A stretch of 45,183 bases of DNA from Loigolactobacillus backii (GTDB lineage: Bacteria > Bacillota > Bacilli > Lactobacillales > Lactobacillaceae), in contig NZ_RHNQ01000013.1 of NCBI RefSeq assembly GCF_003946275.1, positions 1-45,183 on the forward strand. The letters are read 5' to 3'. A program made the position numbers and the translations under genes. The notes under the pieces are model-generated. The model was given only the letters and a program-made list of their open reading frames with translations. It was not told the DNA's origin and made no database searches. Positions 17,135-26,058 of this stretch are shown here, piece after piece (position 1 is the stretch's first letter; every line of letters starts with the position of its first letter).

Positions 17135-17465
17135 TTATTTCCTCCTGGGCTAATTGCTGAATCACGGCAGTGGTACTTTGCAAAACAGCAAAATTAGCAC
17201 TGGGATTTACTGCGTAATAGTGTTTGGTCCCCACCTTACGTAAGGTCACTAACCCAGCCACTTTTAATATTTTTAAATGGTGCGAAATTGCAGGCCGTGA
17301 TAAATGAGTTTCTGCTGTTAAAGTGCCAACTCGAGTTCCTGTACACCCCACTTGTAACAACGCCACAATAATTAATTGGCGATTCTCATCCCCTAAAGCC
17401 AACAACATAGCCTGTGATTGCAGAAAGCCCTGTTTAATTCTTTCTAACGCCATTTCTTTATTCAT
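17127..17465 (-). CDS. ArsR-family transcriptional regulator
   Basis: A 112-residue winged-helix protein with the ArsR pattern: LALGDENRQLIIVALL, LSRPAISHHLKILKVAGLV and GTKHYYAVN. The metal-binding ELCVCDL motif of ArsR and SmtB is absent; one Cys (VGCTG) lies in the region, so it may sense something other than metal. A TTG at 17466-17468 lies immediately before the ATG; I use the ATG. It is first in the operon with the quinone reductase. A perfect 11-bp palindrome at 17518-17528 upstream could be its operator. Confidence 0.88.
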   Translation of the reverse strand: MNKEMALERIKQGFLQSQAMLLALGDENRQLIIVALLQVGCTGTRVGTLTAETHLSRPAISHHLKILKVAGLVTLRKVGTKHYYAVNPSANFAVLQSTTAVIQQLAQEEINE

Positions 17466-17488
17466 CAATAATTCGCCATCCCTAAATC

Positions 17489-17543
17489 TATTGGTTTAAT
17501 CGTTTGAATGTTATGTTGTTAGTCTAACTGGTTAATACCAATA
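17489..17543 (-). promoter_or_regulatory. Candidate ArsR operator region
   Basis: A perfect 11-bp palindrome GTTAGTCTAAC (17518-17528) lies between inverted arms TATTGGT (17489-17495) and ACCAATA (17537-17543), about 50 bp upstream of the ArsR start codon. Symmetry seen directly; function inferred. Confidence 0.45.
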
Positions 17544-17711
17544 AAACCATATCCAGAAAGTAAATCGAGACGGATTAACTGAAGTATCCGTTATTCGGAT
17601 CCATCTTCTTCAGATAATCATTGTTTCTCCACCTAACATGCAGTAAAGGCCAAAATTTAATCCGGCCCCAAATAATCTTAGATTAGGCCATTGTCGTTTC
17701 CGTCTATCAAT

Positions 17712-17751
17712 AAAAAAATGACCTAGTAATATTTTCACTAGATCATTTTTT
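17712..17751. terminator. Bidirectional terminator-like hairpin
   Basis: A 15-bp stem with one mismatch (AAAAAATGA.CTAGT with ACTAG.TCATTTTTT) and flanking A and T runs. It lies about 330 bp downstream of the alcohol dehydrogenase stop on the minus strand. Confidence 0.65.
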
Positions 17752-18077
17752 GGCCTTAGCATTAATTTGAAATTTATCGTTACATTTGTCTAAAAAAGCT
17801 TAGAGTTGGTTCTATCACTGCAAATTATTGGCTCAAATCATTAACAATACTGATCTATTCAACCCCTACACCAAATATAGGAAGATCTATTTGCCAGGTT
17901 AACAAATAAATCAAAGTGGTAAAAGTCACTGAAAATTTAAGCCAACAAACATTTCAGATTTTCAAGTCTTAATCATATTCAGAAAATAATTCATTCTATG
18001 AATCACATATTCAAAATAGTCATAAGCCTAAAAAATTAAGTCGAAAAGATTGCCCTTTCTCAGTCTCGTTTTTAATT

Positions 18078-19118
18078 TTAAACTTCACTAACCGTAACCA
18101 ACGACTTGATGGCCGTTCGCTGATCCATTGCCTCATAGGCATCCTGAATATGATCGAGGTCAAACCGTTTAGTAAACACCTTGCCTGGATTAATTTTGCC
18201 ACTTAACACAGCATCCAGTAACACGTTCTTATCATAAGTAGTTACCGAGGCAATACCCCCGCGTAATCCAATATTTCGCCAGAAAAGATCATTGGTATTC
18301 ATTTCAGCCTTTTGTGGAACTCCTACCCGGCCAACAATAGCTCCCGGGCGACCAACTTTAACTGCTGTCGCAACTGATTGTTCTGTTCCGACACATTCAA
18401 GGACGGCATCAGCACCACCATCCGTCAATTTCATAACCTTTTCAACCGCTTCAGCGCCACGTTCCGGGACAATATCGGTTGCACCAAACTCACGAGCAAG
18501 CTTTTGCCGATCTTCATGCCGACTCATTGCAATAATACGCTTAGCACCACGTAACTTGGCGGCAATCACGCCACATAGGCCAACCGCGCCATCGCCCATA
18601 ACAACGACTGTATCACCTTTTTTAACTTCGGCACTTGCAGCTGCATGATAACCAGTTGCCATAACATCGGCCAAGGTTAACAGTGAGTTTAACATCGCAT
18701 CGGAATAAGATTTAGGATCACCAGGAACTTTGACTAAGGCCCAATTTGCGTTAACAAAACGTAGGTACTCCCCTTGATAGCCAGAATTTCCACCTGCCTC
18801 TTGGTTCATACAGTCGCCATCAAAACCAGCCAAGCACGCAGCACAATGACCACAGCCATGCGTAAATGGTGCGATCACAAAATCACCAACTTTAATGTCA
18901 GTCACTTCGGCACCAACTTCTTCAACAACACCAATTGCTTCATGACCGACTAACGAATTCGGATCACGTTTTGCAATTCCACGATACCACCATAAATCAG
19001 AGCCACAGACACACGCTCTAACAATACGAATAACGGCGTCAGTTGCCTTTTCAATTTTGGGCTTTTCGACTTCTTGAACTGCCATTTTGCCAGGTTCAAT
19101 AAATACTGCTGCTTTCAA
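18078..19118 (-). CDS. Zinc-dependent alcohol dehydrogenase family protein
   Basis: A 346-residue medium-chain dehydrogenase with both zinc sites. The catalytic site has Cys38 (CGSD) and His59-Glu60 (GHE); the structural site has four cysteines at 89, 92, 95 and 103. The NAD(P) motif is GDGAVGLCGVIAA. The start is a TTG at 19118: AGGAG lies eight bases upstream and KAAVFIEPGK is the normal N-terminus. The ATG at 19181 would add 21 residues encoded by promoter DNA, so I reject it. The promoter has a 19-bp spacer with an internal dyad, the layout of MerR-family activation, as for aldehyde-induced adh genes. It likely reduces aldehydes or oxidises alcohols. Confidence 0.9.
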   Translation of the reverse strand: MKAAVFIEPGKMAVQEVEKPKIEKATDAVIRIVRACVCGSDLWWYRGIAKRDPNSLVGHEAIGVVEEVGAEVTDIKVGDFVIAPFTHGCGHCAACLAGFDGDCMNQEAGGNSGYQGEYLRFVNANWALVKVPGDPKSYSDAMLNSLLTLADVMATGYHAAASAEVKKGDTVVVMGDGAVGLCGVIAAKLRGAKRIIAMSRHEDRQKLAREFGATDIVPERGAEAVEKVMKLTDGGADAVLECVGTEQSVATAVKVGRPGAIVGRVGVPQKAEMNTNDLFWRNIGLRGGIASVTTYDKNVLLDAVLSGKINPGKVFTKRFDLDHIQDAYEAMDQRTAIKSLVTVSEV

Positions 19119-19148
19119 AGAAACATCTCCTAAACTTATTTTATCTAC

Positions 19149-19186
19149 CAAGGTTATTTTAAACCTTGAAGTACACTTCATAGCAA
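19149..19186 (-). promoter_or_regulatory. MerR-type promoter/operator of the alcohol dehydrogenase gene
   Basis: On the minus strand, -35 TTGCTA (19181-19186) and -10 TAAAAT (19156-19161) are 19 bp apart. The spacer holds the palindrome GAAGTGTACTTC (19168-19179). A second inverted repeat CAAGGTT/AACCTTG (19149-19155 and 19162-19168) overlaps the -10. Overlong spacer plus central dyad is the MerR-family signature. Confidence 0.65.
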
Positions 19187-19243
19187 GTGCTTTATTTTTG
19201 TTTTATTAAATAACATATTTGAATAACGCGCTACTGGCTCCCA

Positions 19244-20716
19244 TTAATTAATGGCGTATTTGTTTTTATCTGAGATATTAAGTAATAAAATCAGCACAAA
19301 TAAAATTAATACGGCCGCAAATATATAATGCATGCCACCCACAATGATATTTTCCATCGTTATAATCGAATTAGAACTGACGTTATTCTTTTGTGTGGAA
19401 CTAATAAACTTGTTTACCTGCACAAGATTCACATTTTGATGTGTCATTAATGATTGATTAATTGACAAATTAAAAATTAGACCAAACACGCCCGTCATAA
19501 TTGTTTGACCCAAAGTTCTTCCCAAAGTTAACATTGAAGAGGCCGTCCCAATGTTATTATCAGGTACTACTCTTTGCGAAATTAAGGTATTCATAGTAAT
19601 TATAATTCCCAGGCCAGCTCCGGTAACGCCAGCAACAATGTAAAATAGCGGCATTGGGAATTTAACACCTGCAATTACTAAAGGCACATAAAACAGTAAC
19701 TGAATTAAAATAATGGGACCTGTAATTCGTTTTGGCGCAAATCGCCTAACCAATGCACCGACAAAAAATGAACTAATTAACCATAAAACTGGACTAGGTG
19801 TTACCGCAAGTCCAGCCACCGAAGCAGACACTTTATAAATTGATTGTAACCATATCGGAAAATAGGTTTGAAAACCTATTTGAATGCCACTTAGTAAAAG
19901 TGCAGTTGCTATTTGAATTGTAAATAATTGGTTTTTAAATAAAGTTAACGGAATAATGGGATCTTGGGCATTTTTTTCTGCTCTGCAAAACAAATAAAGA
20001 AAGGCCAAAAAGAAGGCCGCCATGGCGCCAATAACTGATAACTTCACCCGTTGATTCCCTAATATCTGAAATAATAATAGCAAAAAAACTAATGATCCTG
20101 ATAAACTAAAAATCCCTTTAAAATCAATCGGCCTTTTTTCACTTTTACGCGGTTGCTCTTTAAACCCAAATATAACTAAAATCAGGACAACTACACCTAA
20201 TGGTACATTAATAAAGAAAATCCAGTGCCAGTTTAACTGATCAACAATAAACCCACCGATTAATGGGCCTAGCAACGCAGAAATTCCCCATGCTGTATTA
20301 TTTAATGCTAACATTGTCGACCGCTTTTCATAAGTAAACAAATCGGCAATTATCGTAAATGTGATTGGCATAATTGCGCCAGAACCAATACCTTGGACTG
20401 CTCTAAACAAAATCAATTCATAAATATTGGTCGAAATCCCACATAAAAAAGAGCCAACGGAAAAAACAATTAGTCCGCTAATAAAAATTTGTTTTCTACC
20501 ACTACGATCTGCTAATTTACCATAAATTGGTGTCCTCACGGCTGTGGTAAGAAGATACATCGCAAACACCCAACTTTGTAGCGATAATCCATTCAATTTG
20601 CTAATAATTGTGGGTAATGCTGTAGTAACAATAGTTGTTTCAACCGATGTCATAAATGTTGCTACAAAAATGGCAGTCATGATCATTAATAGTTTTGAAT
20701 CCTGATTTACTTTCAA
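19244..20716 (-). CDS. MFS drug exporter, DHA2 family (14 spans)
   Basis: A 490-residue transporter with about 14 predicted spans. DHA2 motifs are present: TIVTTALPTII in helix 1, the loop GKLADRSGRKQIF, and FRAVQGIGSGAIMP in helix 4. It expels drugs or amphiphiles with proton uptake. The start codon is TTG at 20714-20716 with AAGGAGA upstream; no better ATG exists nearby. The ArsR-type gene lies 61 bp upstream on the same strand and is its likely regulator. Substrate unknown. Confidence 0.9.
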   Translation of the reverse strand: MKVNQDSKLLMIMTAIFVATFMTSVETTIVTTALPTIISKLNGLSLQSWVFAMYLLTTAVRTPIYGKLADRSGRKQIFISGLIVFSVGSFLCGISTNIYELILFRAVQGIGSGAIMPITFTIIADLFTYEKRSTMLALNNTAWGISALLGPLIGGFIVDQLNWHWIFFINVPLGVVVLILVIFGFKEQPRKSEKRPIDFKGIFSLSGSLVFLLLLFQILGNQRVKLSVIGAMAAFFLAFLYLFCRAEKNAQDPIIPLTLFKNQLFTIQIATALLLSGIQIGFQTYFPIWLQSIYKVSASVAGLAVTPSPVLWLISSFFVGALVRRFAPKRITGPIILIQLLFYVPLVIAGVKFPMPLFYIVAGVTGAGLGIIITMNTLISQRVVPDNNIGTASSMLTLGRTLGQTIMTGVFGLIFNLSINQSLMTHQNVNLVQVNKFISSTQKNNVSSNSIITMENIIVGGMHYIFAAVLILFVLILLLNISDKNKYAIN

Positions 20717-20777
20717 ATCTTTCTCCTTCTTTTTTGTTCGATAGTCATAGAACTAATAGCTAAAAATAAACTGGCTT

Positions 20778-21068
20778 TTAAAGCGAACTTAAAAAGCCAG
20801 GTAAGTATTCCTTGAATGTATTTAAATTAAGTGACAGAAATTTACTTTGTGCCTCTTGTCTCGTGTTTGTTAAACCAACTGATCTTAAAACCTTGAAGTG
20901 GTAAGAAACGGTTGATTTACTCACTTCAAGTTTTTTGCCAACCTCCCCGCATGTCATCTCGCTACCACTTTGATACAAAATTCTAATCATTTGAAGTCGA
21001 TTTGCATCCGATAATACTTTAAATATTTCAGCCATTTTTAAATCTCTTTGTTCTATTGTCATAAACAT
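20778..21068 (-). CDS. ArsR-family transcriptional regulator
   Basis: A 96-residue winged-helix protein: LSDANRLQMIRILYQSGSEMTCGEV, LEVSKSTVSYHFKVLRSVGL. ATG codons at 21068 and 21062 are both possible; neither has a strong ribosome binding site. No canonical metal-binding cysteine pair is seen. It heads the minus-strand pair with the DHA2 exporter and probably represses it. Family certain, ligand unknown. Confidence 0.87.
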   Translation of the reverse strand: MFMTIEQRDLKMAEIFKVLSDANRLQMIRILYQSGSEMTCGEVGKKLEVSKSTVSYHFKVLRSVGLTNTRQEAQSKFLSLNLNTFKEYLPGFLSSL

Positions 21069-21327
21069 ATGATATTACTTATTCTTGTTTTATTCAAATA
21101 CATTTCACGTGTTTAAATAATTATTGGTTAGTGATTTATAGAGAACCAAAAATTGTTGGGGGAGCGTTTGATAAACATCATTCTGAATTACAATGACAAA
21201 TTTGACCAACGCAGTCATAAAAAATTAAGTTACTTTAAAAAAAGAATGATTTTTATAATTACACATAAAATTTGGCGTTTCTTACCTGCTTTATTGATTC
21301 ATATTATTTGCAGATAGCGTATTAATC

Positions 21328-21389
21328 TAAAATGGACACTACGTTATTTACCTCCTTAACTGAAAGTAAACACGCAATGTCCATTTTTA
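21328..21389 (-). terminator. Hairpin downstream of the amidohydrolase gene
   Basis: AAAATGGACA (21329-21338) pairs with TGTCCATTTT (21378-21387) around a 39-base loop that can itself pair weakly (TTTAC with GTAAA). It is about 45 bp after the amidohydrolase stop. The T run is short, so terminator strength is uncertain. The rest of 21069-21435 holds no gene I can support. Confidence 0.5.
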
Positions 21390-21435
21390 GTGGTAAGCAT
21401 CGCCTAATTTTCGAAAATATTTTTCTCGAAATACT

Positions 21436-22410
21436 TTATAGTTTAAACAATTTTTCGGCCGTTCCGTGGGCAAATTGCTCACGTTCCTGGTCACTGAGGT
21501 CGGCCTGAGTGATGAATTGGCCAACTTTGTCTTTGCGATTAATGTACGGATAATCCTCCGAATACATTAAATGATCGGCGCCCATCTCAGTAAGTACTAA
21601 TTTCAGTTGTGGATCAGTAAACATACCCGATGGCGTCACGTAGACGTTACGCTTGTAGTAGTACTCAAATGAGTGTGGTAGATCTAAACCAGAGAAAGGT
21701 AAAAACTCACTTAGTCGTTCCATGAACATTGGCACAAACTCGCCCCAATGACCAGAAGCTAATTTAAGATTGGGGTATTTTTCCAGTAAACCGGAAATGA
21801 TTAAACGCACCATTTGAACACCTTGTTCCATGTGCCAGCCCCAAGCAGCACCGCCCATAAATGTGGCAAGTGCGGGTGAGTATGCTTTACTGTCGTATAA
21901 AATTGCCTTTTGTTCGTCCTTAATGACACCGGGATGCAAATACAATGGCACATCTAATTTAGCAGCCATAGCAAAAATTGGTTCAAATTTCGGATCGTCC
22001 AAAAACTGACCGTCCACCGTGCCACTAATTATTGCGCCTTTCAGGCCAAGTGTTTTAACGGCCCTTTCAAGTTCTTTAGCCGCGGCATCAGGCACGTTAA
22101 CTGGTAAGGCGGCTAAACCGGCTAAACGATCCGAATGTGCTGCTACCGCTTCCGCCAACGTATCATTTTGCGCGCGACAGGCATCCACTGTAAGTTCATC
22201 AGGTAATACTTGTGGTGAATTACCGGCGTCAGAAATCACTTGCATATCGATACCATACTTATCCATATATTCAATCCGTTTGTCGAAATTAGTTAAAACT
22301 GCGCTTAACTTCTCTTGCTGCGGATTATTATTTTTCACTTTTGAATAGGCGTTAAACTGCTTAATATTGGCTGGTGTATCAAAATGCTCTTCGACTGTAA
22401 TTATTTTCAA
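21436..22410 (-). CDS. Amidohydrolase-2 family metal-dependent hydrolase/decarboxylase
   Basis: A 324-residue TIM-barrel protein of the amidohydrolase-2/ACMSD group. Metal and catalytic residues are in place: EEH at 7-9, His159 (LYLHPG), His221 (SGHWGE) and Asp286 (YSEDYP). This spacing resembles gamma-resorcylate and related aromatic-acid decarboxylases more than amide hydrolases. The start codon is TTG at 22408-22410 with AGGAG eight bases before. The MarR gene lies 46 bp upstream on the same strand. MarR proteins often sense aromatic acids, which fits decarboxylation of a phenolic acid. That substrate is inference. Confidence 0.86.
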   Translation of the reverse strand: MKIITVEEHFDTPANIKQFNAYSKVKNNNPQQEKLSAVLTNFDKRIEYMDKYGIDMQVISDAGNSPQVLPDELTVDACRAQNDTLAEAVAAHSDRLAGLAALPVNVPDAAAKELERAVKTLGLKGAIISGTVDGQFLDDPKFEPIFAMAAKLDVPLYLHPGVIKDEQKAILYDSKAYSPALATFMGGAAWGWHMEQGVQMVRLIISGLLEKYPNLKLASGHWGEFVPMFMERLSEFLPFSGLDLPHSFEYYYKRNVYVTPSGMFTDPQLKLVLTEMGADHLMYSEDYPYINRKDKVGQFITQADLSDQEREQFAHGTAEKLFKL

Positions 22411-22456
22411 AATGTTAGCTCCTCTAATTTATTTACTAAAAACACAAAGGCATAGC

Positions 22457-22909
22457 TTAACGATCGTCCCGCTTATCTGGTATCCGACTCATACTGCGCA
22501 AGGCATTAACAAAATTTTGCCGATCAGAACTATTTTTTTGTGCTGTAACGATCTTAGTTAACGCAACTTCCTCAGCATCAAGAATCTGAAGAATTTGTGG
22601 ATAGATTGCTTTTCCTTTAGCAGTTAAAGCAAGTTGATAGGCTCGCTTATCCTGTGAATTCTGACGTCGTTCAATCAAACCTTGATCAATAAGTTGTTTA
22701 ACTGCCCGCGTGACATTGCTAGGATCAATAAACTCTGTTGCCCCCAGAGCCTTCTGCGTTAGTCCCGGATGATCATGGATCTTTAGAATATAAAAATACT
22801 GGCTGGTACTAAGTCCAATCCTGGCCAATTGCCGATCAAGCTGCCGACTAACTTGGCGGCCGGCAATTAGCAGCCATTTATGAATTGAATTTTCACGTGA
22901 TTCTGACAA
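22457..22909 (-). CDS. MarR-family transcriptional regulator
   Basis: A 150-residue winged-helix protein: ISTSQYFYIL-like entry helix (LSTSQYFYILKIHDHPGL), recognition region DPSNVTRAVKQLIDQGLI, and wing RRQNSQDKRAYQLALT. I choose TTG at 22907-22909, because AAGGAGG lies seven bases before it; an ATG at 22948 would run through the promoter's -10 region. The promoter carries a perfect palindrome at its -35. It is the first gene of a unit with the amidohydrolase and likely autorepresses. Confidence 0.88.
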   Translation of the reverse strand: MSESRENSIHKWLLIAGRQVSRQLDRQLARIGLSTSQYFYILKIHDHPGLTQKALGATEFIDPSNVTRAVKQLIDQGLIERRQNSQDKRAYQLALTAKGKAIYPQILQILDAEEVALTKIVTAQKNSSDRQNFVNALRSMSRIPDKRDDR

Positions 22910-22936
22910 AGTTTCGCCTCCTTGCAGGTAAAATAC

Positions 22937-22965
22937 ATTATGTACCATAATACTTGCGTACGCAA
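22937..22965 (-). promoter_or_regulatory. MarR promoter with a palindromic operator
   Basis: Minus-strand TTGCGT (22960-22965), 17 bp, CATAAT (22937-22942). The -35 lies inside the perfect 12-bp palindrome TTGCGTACGCAA (22954-22965), well placed for repression by the MarR protein encoded next. Confidence 0.65.
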
Positions 22966-23135
22966 CTAATTAGTTGGCTTAAAAATAAACAAACCCAACC
23001 ATTCAATTTGATCATAAAAACCGACGCTCAGTCGATCTAATTGTCCAACCATCATGGGCCAGCATAAGGTAAGGACTTTTTTATATTGATTTTGCGTGCT
23101 AAACTTAAACAAATTATTAGGGAGCGTGATGCAGC

Positions 23136-24119
23136 GTGTGTACAAGTCTAACTTACAAAAATGCCAATGATGATTGGTTTTTAGCACGAACAATGGATTT
23201 CGGATTTGAACTAGGTGGCCGGCCGGTGGCGATCCCCCGCCGGCATCATTTTACAAGCGATGCTTCTGCAGAAGGTTTTACTACTAACTACGGTTTTGTC
23301 GGTGCAGGCCGAAATCTAAACGGTTATATCCTCGTGGATGGCGTCAACGAAAAAGGAGTTGGTGCGGCGGCCTTATACTTCAACGAATCAGTTTATGCTG
23401 ACCAGCCCCAAAATGGTGCAACTAACCTTGCTTCTCACGAAGTCCTTAACTGGATTTTGGGTAATGTAGCCAGCATTCCCGATTTAAAGAAGAAATTTGA
23501 AAAAGTTAACATTATGGCTGTGCCCAATAGTCTCTTAAAAATTGTTGTCCCCCTTCACTGGATCGTTGCCGATAACACTGGGGCTAGCGTTGTCATTGAG
23601 CAACAAGCGGATGGGGTAAAAATTATCGATAATCCAGTCGGTGTAATGGCCAATTCGCCGGAATTCGATTGGCATTTAAAAAATTTAAACAACTACGTTC
23701 AATTAAACCCTGCATTACACAGTGCTAAATCCTACGGTACGCTCGTTGCCAACGGCTTTGGCGCCGGAACAGGTGCACTTGGTCTACCTGGTGATTATAC
23801 GTCCGTTTCACGTTTTATTCGGACTGCATTTACCCGACAACATACTGAGGTTGCAAAGGATACAGACGCAGCTATCAATACTTTGACCCACATTTTGAAT
23901 AACGTTGAGATTCCAAAGGGACTTAAGATTCAGGCAGATGGCGACTTTGATTATACACAGTACCGTGGTTATATGAATTTGGCGACACCAACATTTTACA
24001 TGCAACCTTACGCCGACCAAACAATTACAAAGGTTAAACTGACAGAAGAACTTTTGAACAGTAAGGCGCCTGTAGAATTTAAATTACAAACACACCAACA
24101 ATTCAATGAAGTGAATTAG
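23136..24119 (+). CDS. Choloylglycine hydrolase family Ntn-hydrolase, penicillin V acylase-like
   Basis: A 327-residue Ntn-hydrolase. Cys2 becomes the N-terminal nucleophile after Met removal. Arg18 and Asp21 (LARTMDF), the Asn of MANSPEFDW and the Arg of GDYTSVSRFIR complete the expected active site. The family covers bile salt hydrolases and penicillin V acylases. Tyr81 in AALYF occupies the place where penicillin V acylases carry Tyr82 and bile salt hydrolases usually Asn, so acylase-like specificity (penicillin V or acyl-homoserine lactones) is favoured. The start is GTG, fixed by the requirement for Cys at position 2; GGGAG lies upstream. Cytoplasmic, full length, single gene. Confidence 0.9.
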   Translation: MCTSLTYKNANDDWFLARTMDFGFELGGRPVAIPRRHHFTSDASAEGFTTNYGFVGAGRNLNGYILVDGVNEKGVGAAALYFNESVYADQPQNGATNLASHEVLNWILGNVASIPDLKKKFEKVNIMAVPNSLLKIVVPLHWIVADNTGASVVIEQQADGVKIIDNPVGVMANSPEFDWHLKNLNNYVQLNPALHSAKSYGTLVANGFGAGTGALGLPGDYTSVSRFIRTAFTRQHTEVAKDTDAAINTLTHILNNVEIPKGLKIQADGDFDYTQYRGYMNLATPTFYMQPYADQTITKVKLTEELLNSKAPVEFKLQTHQQFNEVN

Positions 24120-24251
24120 TGTTTAAAAACACTTTAGAGTCTATTTCACCATTGAAAATCATTACCGACTTTATTGCCACGATCAATTTTAGGTGAACCA
24201 AAGTCCAGATAGTGGCTGAAACAGTTATTTCCCTATTCACGGCCTATTGCT

Positions 24252-24292
24252 AAATTAATTTTTATTCAAATTAATTTTTATTCAAATTGATT
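24252..24292. repeat. Short tandem repeat, 16-bp unit
   Basis: The unit AAATTAATTTTTATTC occurs twice in perfect tandem (24252-24267 and 24268-24283), followed by a partial third copy. It lies in the 358-bp gap 24120-24477, which otherwise holds only the terminator at 24358. Likely replication slippage. Confidence 0.8.
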
Positions 24293-24357
24293 GCTTATAT
24301 CTCAATCTTAATTAACTCCAGTAACCATTAGTCTTCCAAATAACCTAATAATTAATA

Positions 24358-24414
24358 AAAGGTTCTCCCAGCCAGAAGTGTAACCACACTTTTGTTTGCG
24401 AGAACCTTTATTTT
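24358..24414 (+). terminator. Intrinsic terminator, convergent region
   Basis: AAAGGTTCTC (24358-24367) pairs with GAGAACCTTT (24400-24409), with an inner AAGTGT/ACACTT hairpin (24376-24381 and 24386-24391), then ATTTT. It lies 240 bp after the acylase-like gene. Confidence 0.8.
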
Positions 24415-24477
24415 AGCGATTATTTAAAATTCATTTTCAATTGCCATTTGAAGATGGTCTGACTTTCCAGACCATTT

Positions 24478-26058
24478 TTATTGATTTTTTGGCCGCTCCG
24501 AGATTTCTGGCGCGGCAACGTGATTATGCAATAATAGCATAGAACCGATACCGCCAAAAATAACAATTCCTGCTGTAGTTACACACACAGCAACCATTCC
24601 TTTATCGTAGGCCCTAACCACCACATGCTGGAACGCTTGGGCAAATGGTGCTTGACTGACACGATGAGAAAAAGCAATTCCATGACCAGAAAATGGTCCG
24701 GCCTTGATCAATGCCTGTTTCAAACCATTCATTGCTGCAACAGGCATGTTGATCCGACCAAGATGGCCATTGAGATAAGTTTCATACTGTGAATTTTGAA
24801 TGAGACCTAAACCGACAACTCCAACTGTTGTGCCCAATTGCCGGAAGACATTTAAAAGCCCTGAGGCCATCCCCATTTCACTAGGAATAACGCCTTCCAT
24901 ACCAGTCGTATTCAGTAACGGATTAACCATCCCGTTGGTAAACCCAATCAGAACCATGCCGGGCCACAGATCAACAAAACTGACTCCAGGACTGATTGCC
25001 CGAGCAATCAATAAAAAGCCAACTCCACCAATAAATAAACTGATGACAATCATCCATTTTTTAGAATAACGCGAACTCAGAATACCAACAATTGGGCCCA
25101 AAATTAATGACCACGCACTGATGGTTAATTGACGGACACCAGTTTGGATGGCCGAATAGCCAATGTAATTTTGCATCAACGGTGTTAAATAAGCGTTGAA
25201 GGCGTAGAGACCTGCACCTAAAACAAAGGCGACAAGGATAATACCAATAAAATGGGGCCGCTTAAACATGCTAACGTCAACCATCGGATCAGCGACGTGC
25301 AGCTCAACGATCACAAAAACAATCAATAAAATGACACCACTTACTAACCAGCCACTAACCTGAATGCTTGCCCAACTTAAATGGGGCCGACTTTCTTTAA
25401 CAATCAAGCCATAAATAATGGCAAACAAACCAGCGGCCGAAAGGAGCATTCCACCTAAATCAATTCGTTGGTTCTTACCGTAACTTGGTGTTTCTTTGAC
25501 AAAAATAATTATCATGATCACCGCCAAAATACCAAATGGTACATTAACGTAAAAAATGGCCGACCAACCAAAATGATCGACCAAGTAACCACCGATCAGT
25601 GGTCCCGAAGCAGTTGAGATTCCCATAATCGAACCTAAAATACCCAGTGCCAAACCACGATTGCGCCCGCTAAAGTTAGAGGCAACTAGCGCCATTGACA
25701 GTGACATCATTCCGGCGCCACCAATTGCCTGGATCCCACGGCCAATATCTAGGGCCAACAAACTTGGTGCCATACCGTTTACAGCCGAAGCGATTACAAA
25801 TAAAATTAATGAACCGAGGAAGATCTTTTTACGGCCGTACATATCGCCTAATTTTGACATAATCAGCAAGGTTACTGCATAGACCAAAGTGTAGGCGTTC
25901 AACACCCACTGTAGATTAGTAAAAGTTGTTTTAAAACTGCGCACCATTGTTGGTAGTGCCACATTAACAACAGTCACATCAAGTAGACCCATAAAAACAC
26001 CTAAACTCATTGCTGCCAGTGCAATCCACTGTCTTACTTTACTCTCATTCTGTTGCAT
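24478..26058 (-). CDS. MFS drug exporter, DHA2 family (14 spans)
   Basis: A 526-residue DHA2 transporter with 14 predicted spans. Helix 1 motif is LLDVTVVNVALPTMV, loop 2-3 SKLGDMYGRKKIF, helix 4 GRGIQAIGGAGMM. It is close in layout to EmrB/LmrS-type multidrug exporters. The frame extends to 26130, but ATG 26058 has AGGAG seven bases upstream and starts at the expected cytoplasmic N-terminus. It overlaps the end of padR by 14 bases, so the two are coupled and the PadR protein is its probable repressor. Substrate unknown. Confidence 0.92.
   Translation of the reverse strand: MQQNESKVRQWIALAAMSLGVFMGLLDVTVVNVALPTMVRSFKTTFTNLQWVLNAYTLVYAVTLLIMSKLGDMYGRKKIFLGSLILFVIASAVNGMAPSLLALDIGRGIQAIGGAGMMSLSMALVASNFSGRNRGLALGILGSIMGISTASGPLIGGYLVDHFGWSAIFYVNVPFGILAVIMIIIFVKETPSYGKNQRIDLGGMLLSAAGLFAIIYGLIVKESRPHLSWASIQVSGWLVSGVILLIVFVIVELHVADPMVDVSMFKRPHFIGIILVAFVLGAGLYAFNAYLTPLMQNYIGYSAIQTGVRQLTISAWSLILGPIVGILSSRYSKKWMIVISLFIGGVGFLLIARAISPGVSFVDLWPGMVLIGFTNGMVNPLLNTTGMEGVIPSEMGMASGLLNVFRQLGTTVGVVGLGLIQNSQYETYLNGHLGRINMPVAAMNGLKQALIKAGPFSGHGIAFSHRVSQAPFAQAFQHVVVRAYDKGMVAVCVTTAGIVIFGGIGSMLLLHNHVAAPEISERPKNQ

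Larger units (their letters stand above)
17466..18077. other. Long intergenic region without a gene
   Basis: About 610 bp. The right-hand part next to ArsR holds the operator palindrome, and a terminator hairpin sits at 17712-17751. I see no credible coding frame, RNA gene or repeat in the rest, which is A/T-rich. Confidence 0.6.

Noticed and set aside
24252-24292. CRISPR-like repeat
   Set aside because: Only 2.5 A/T-rich units directly adjoining each other, no spacers and no cas genes.
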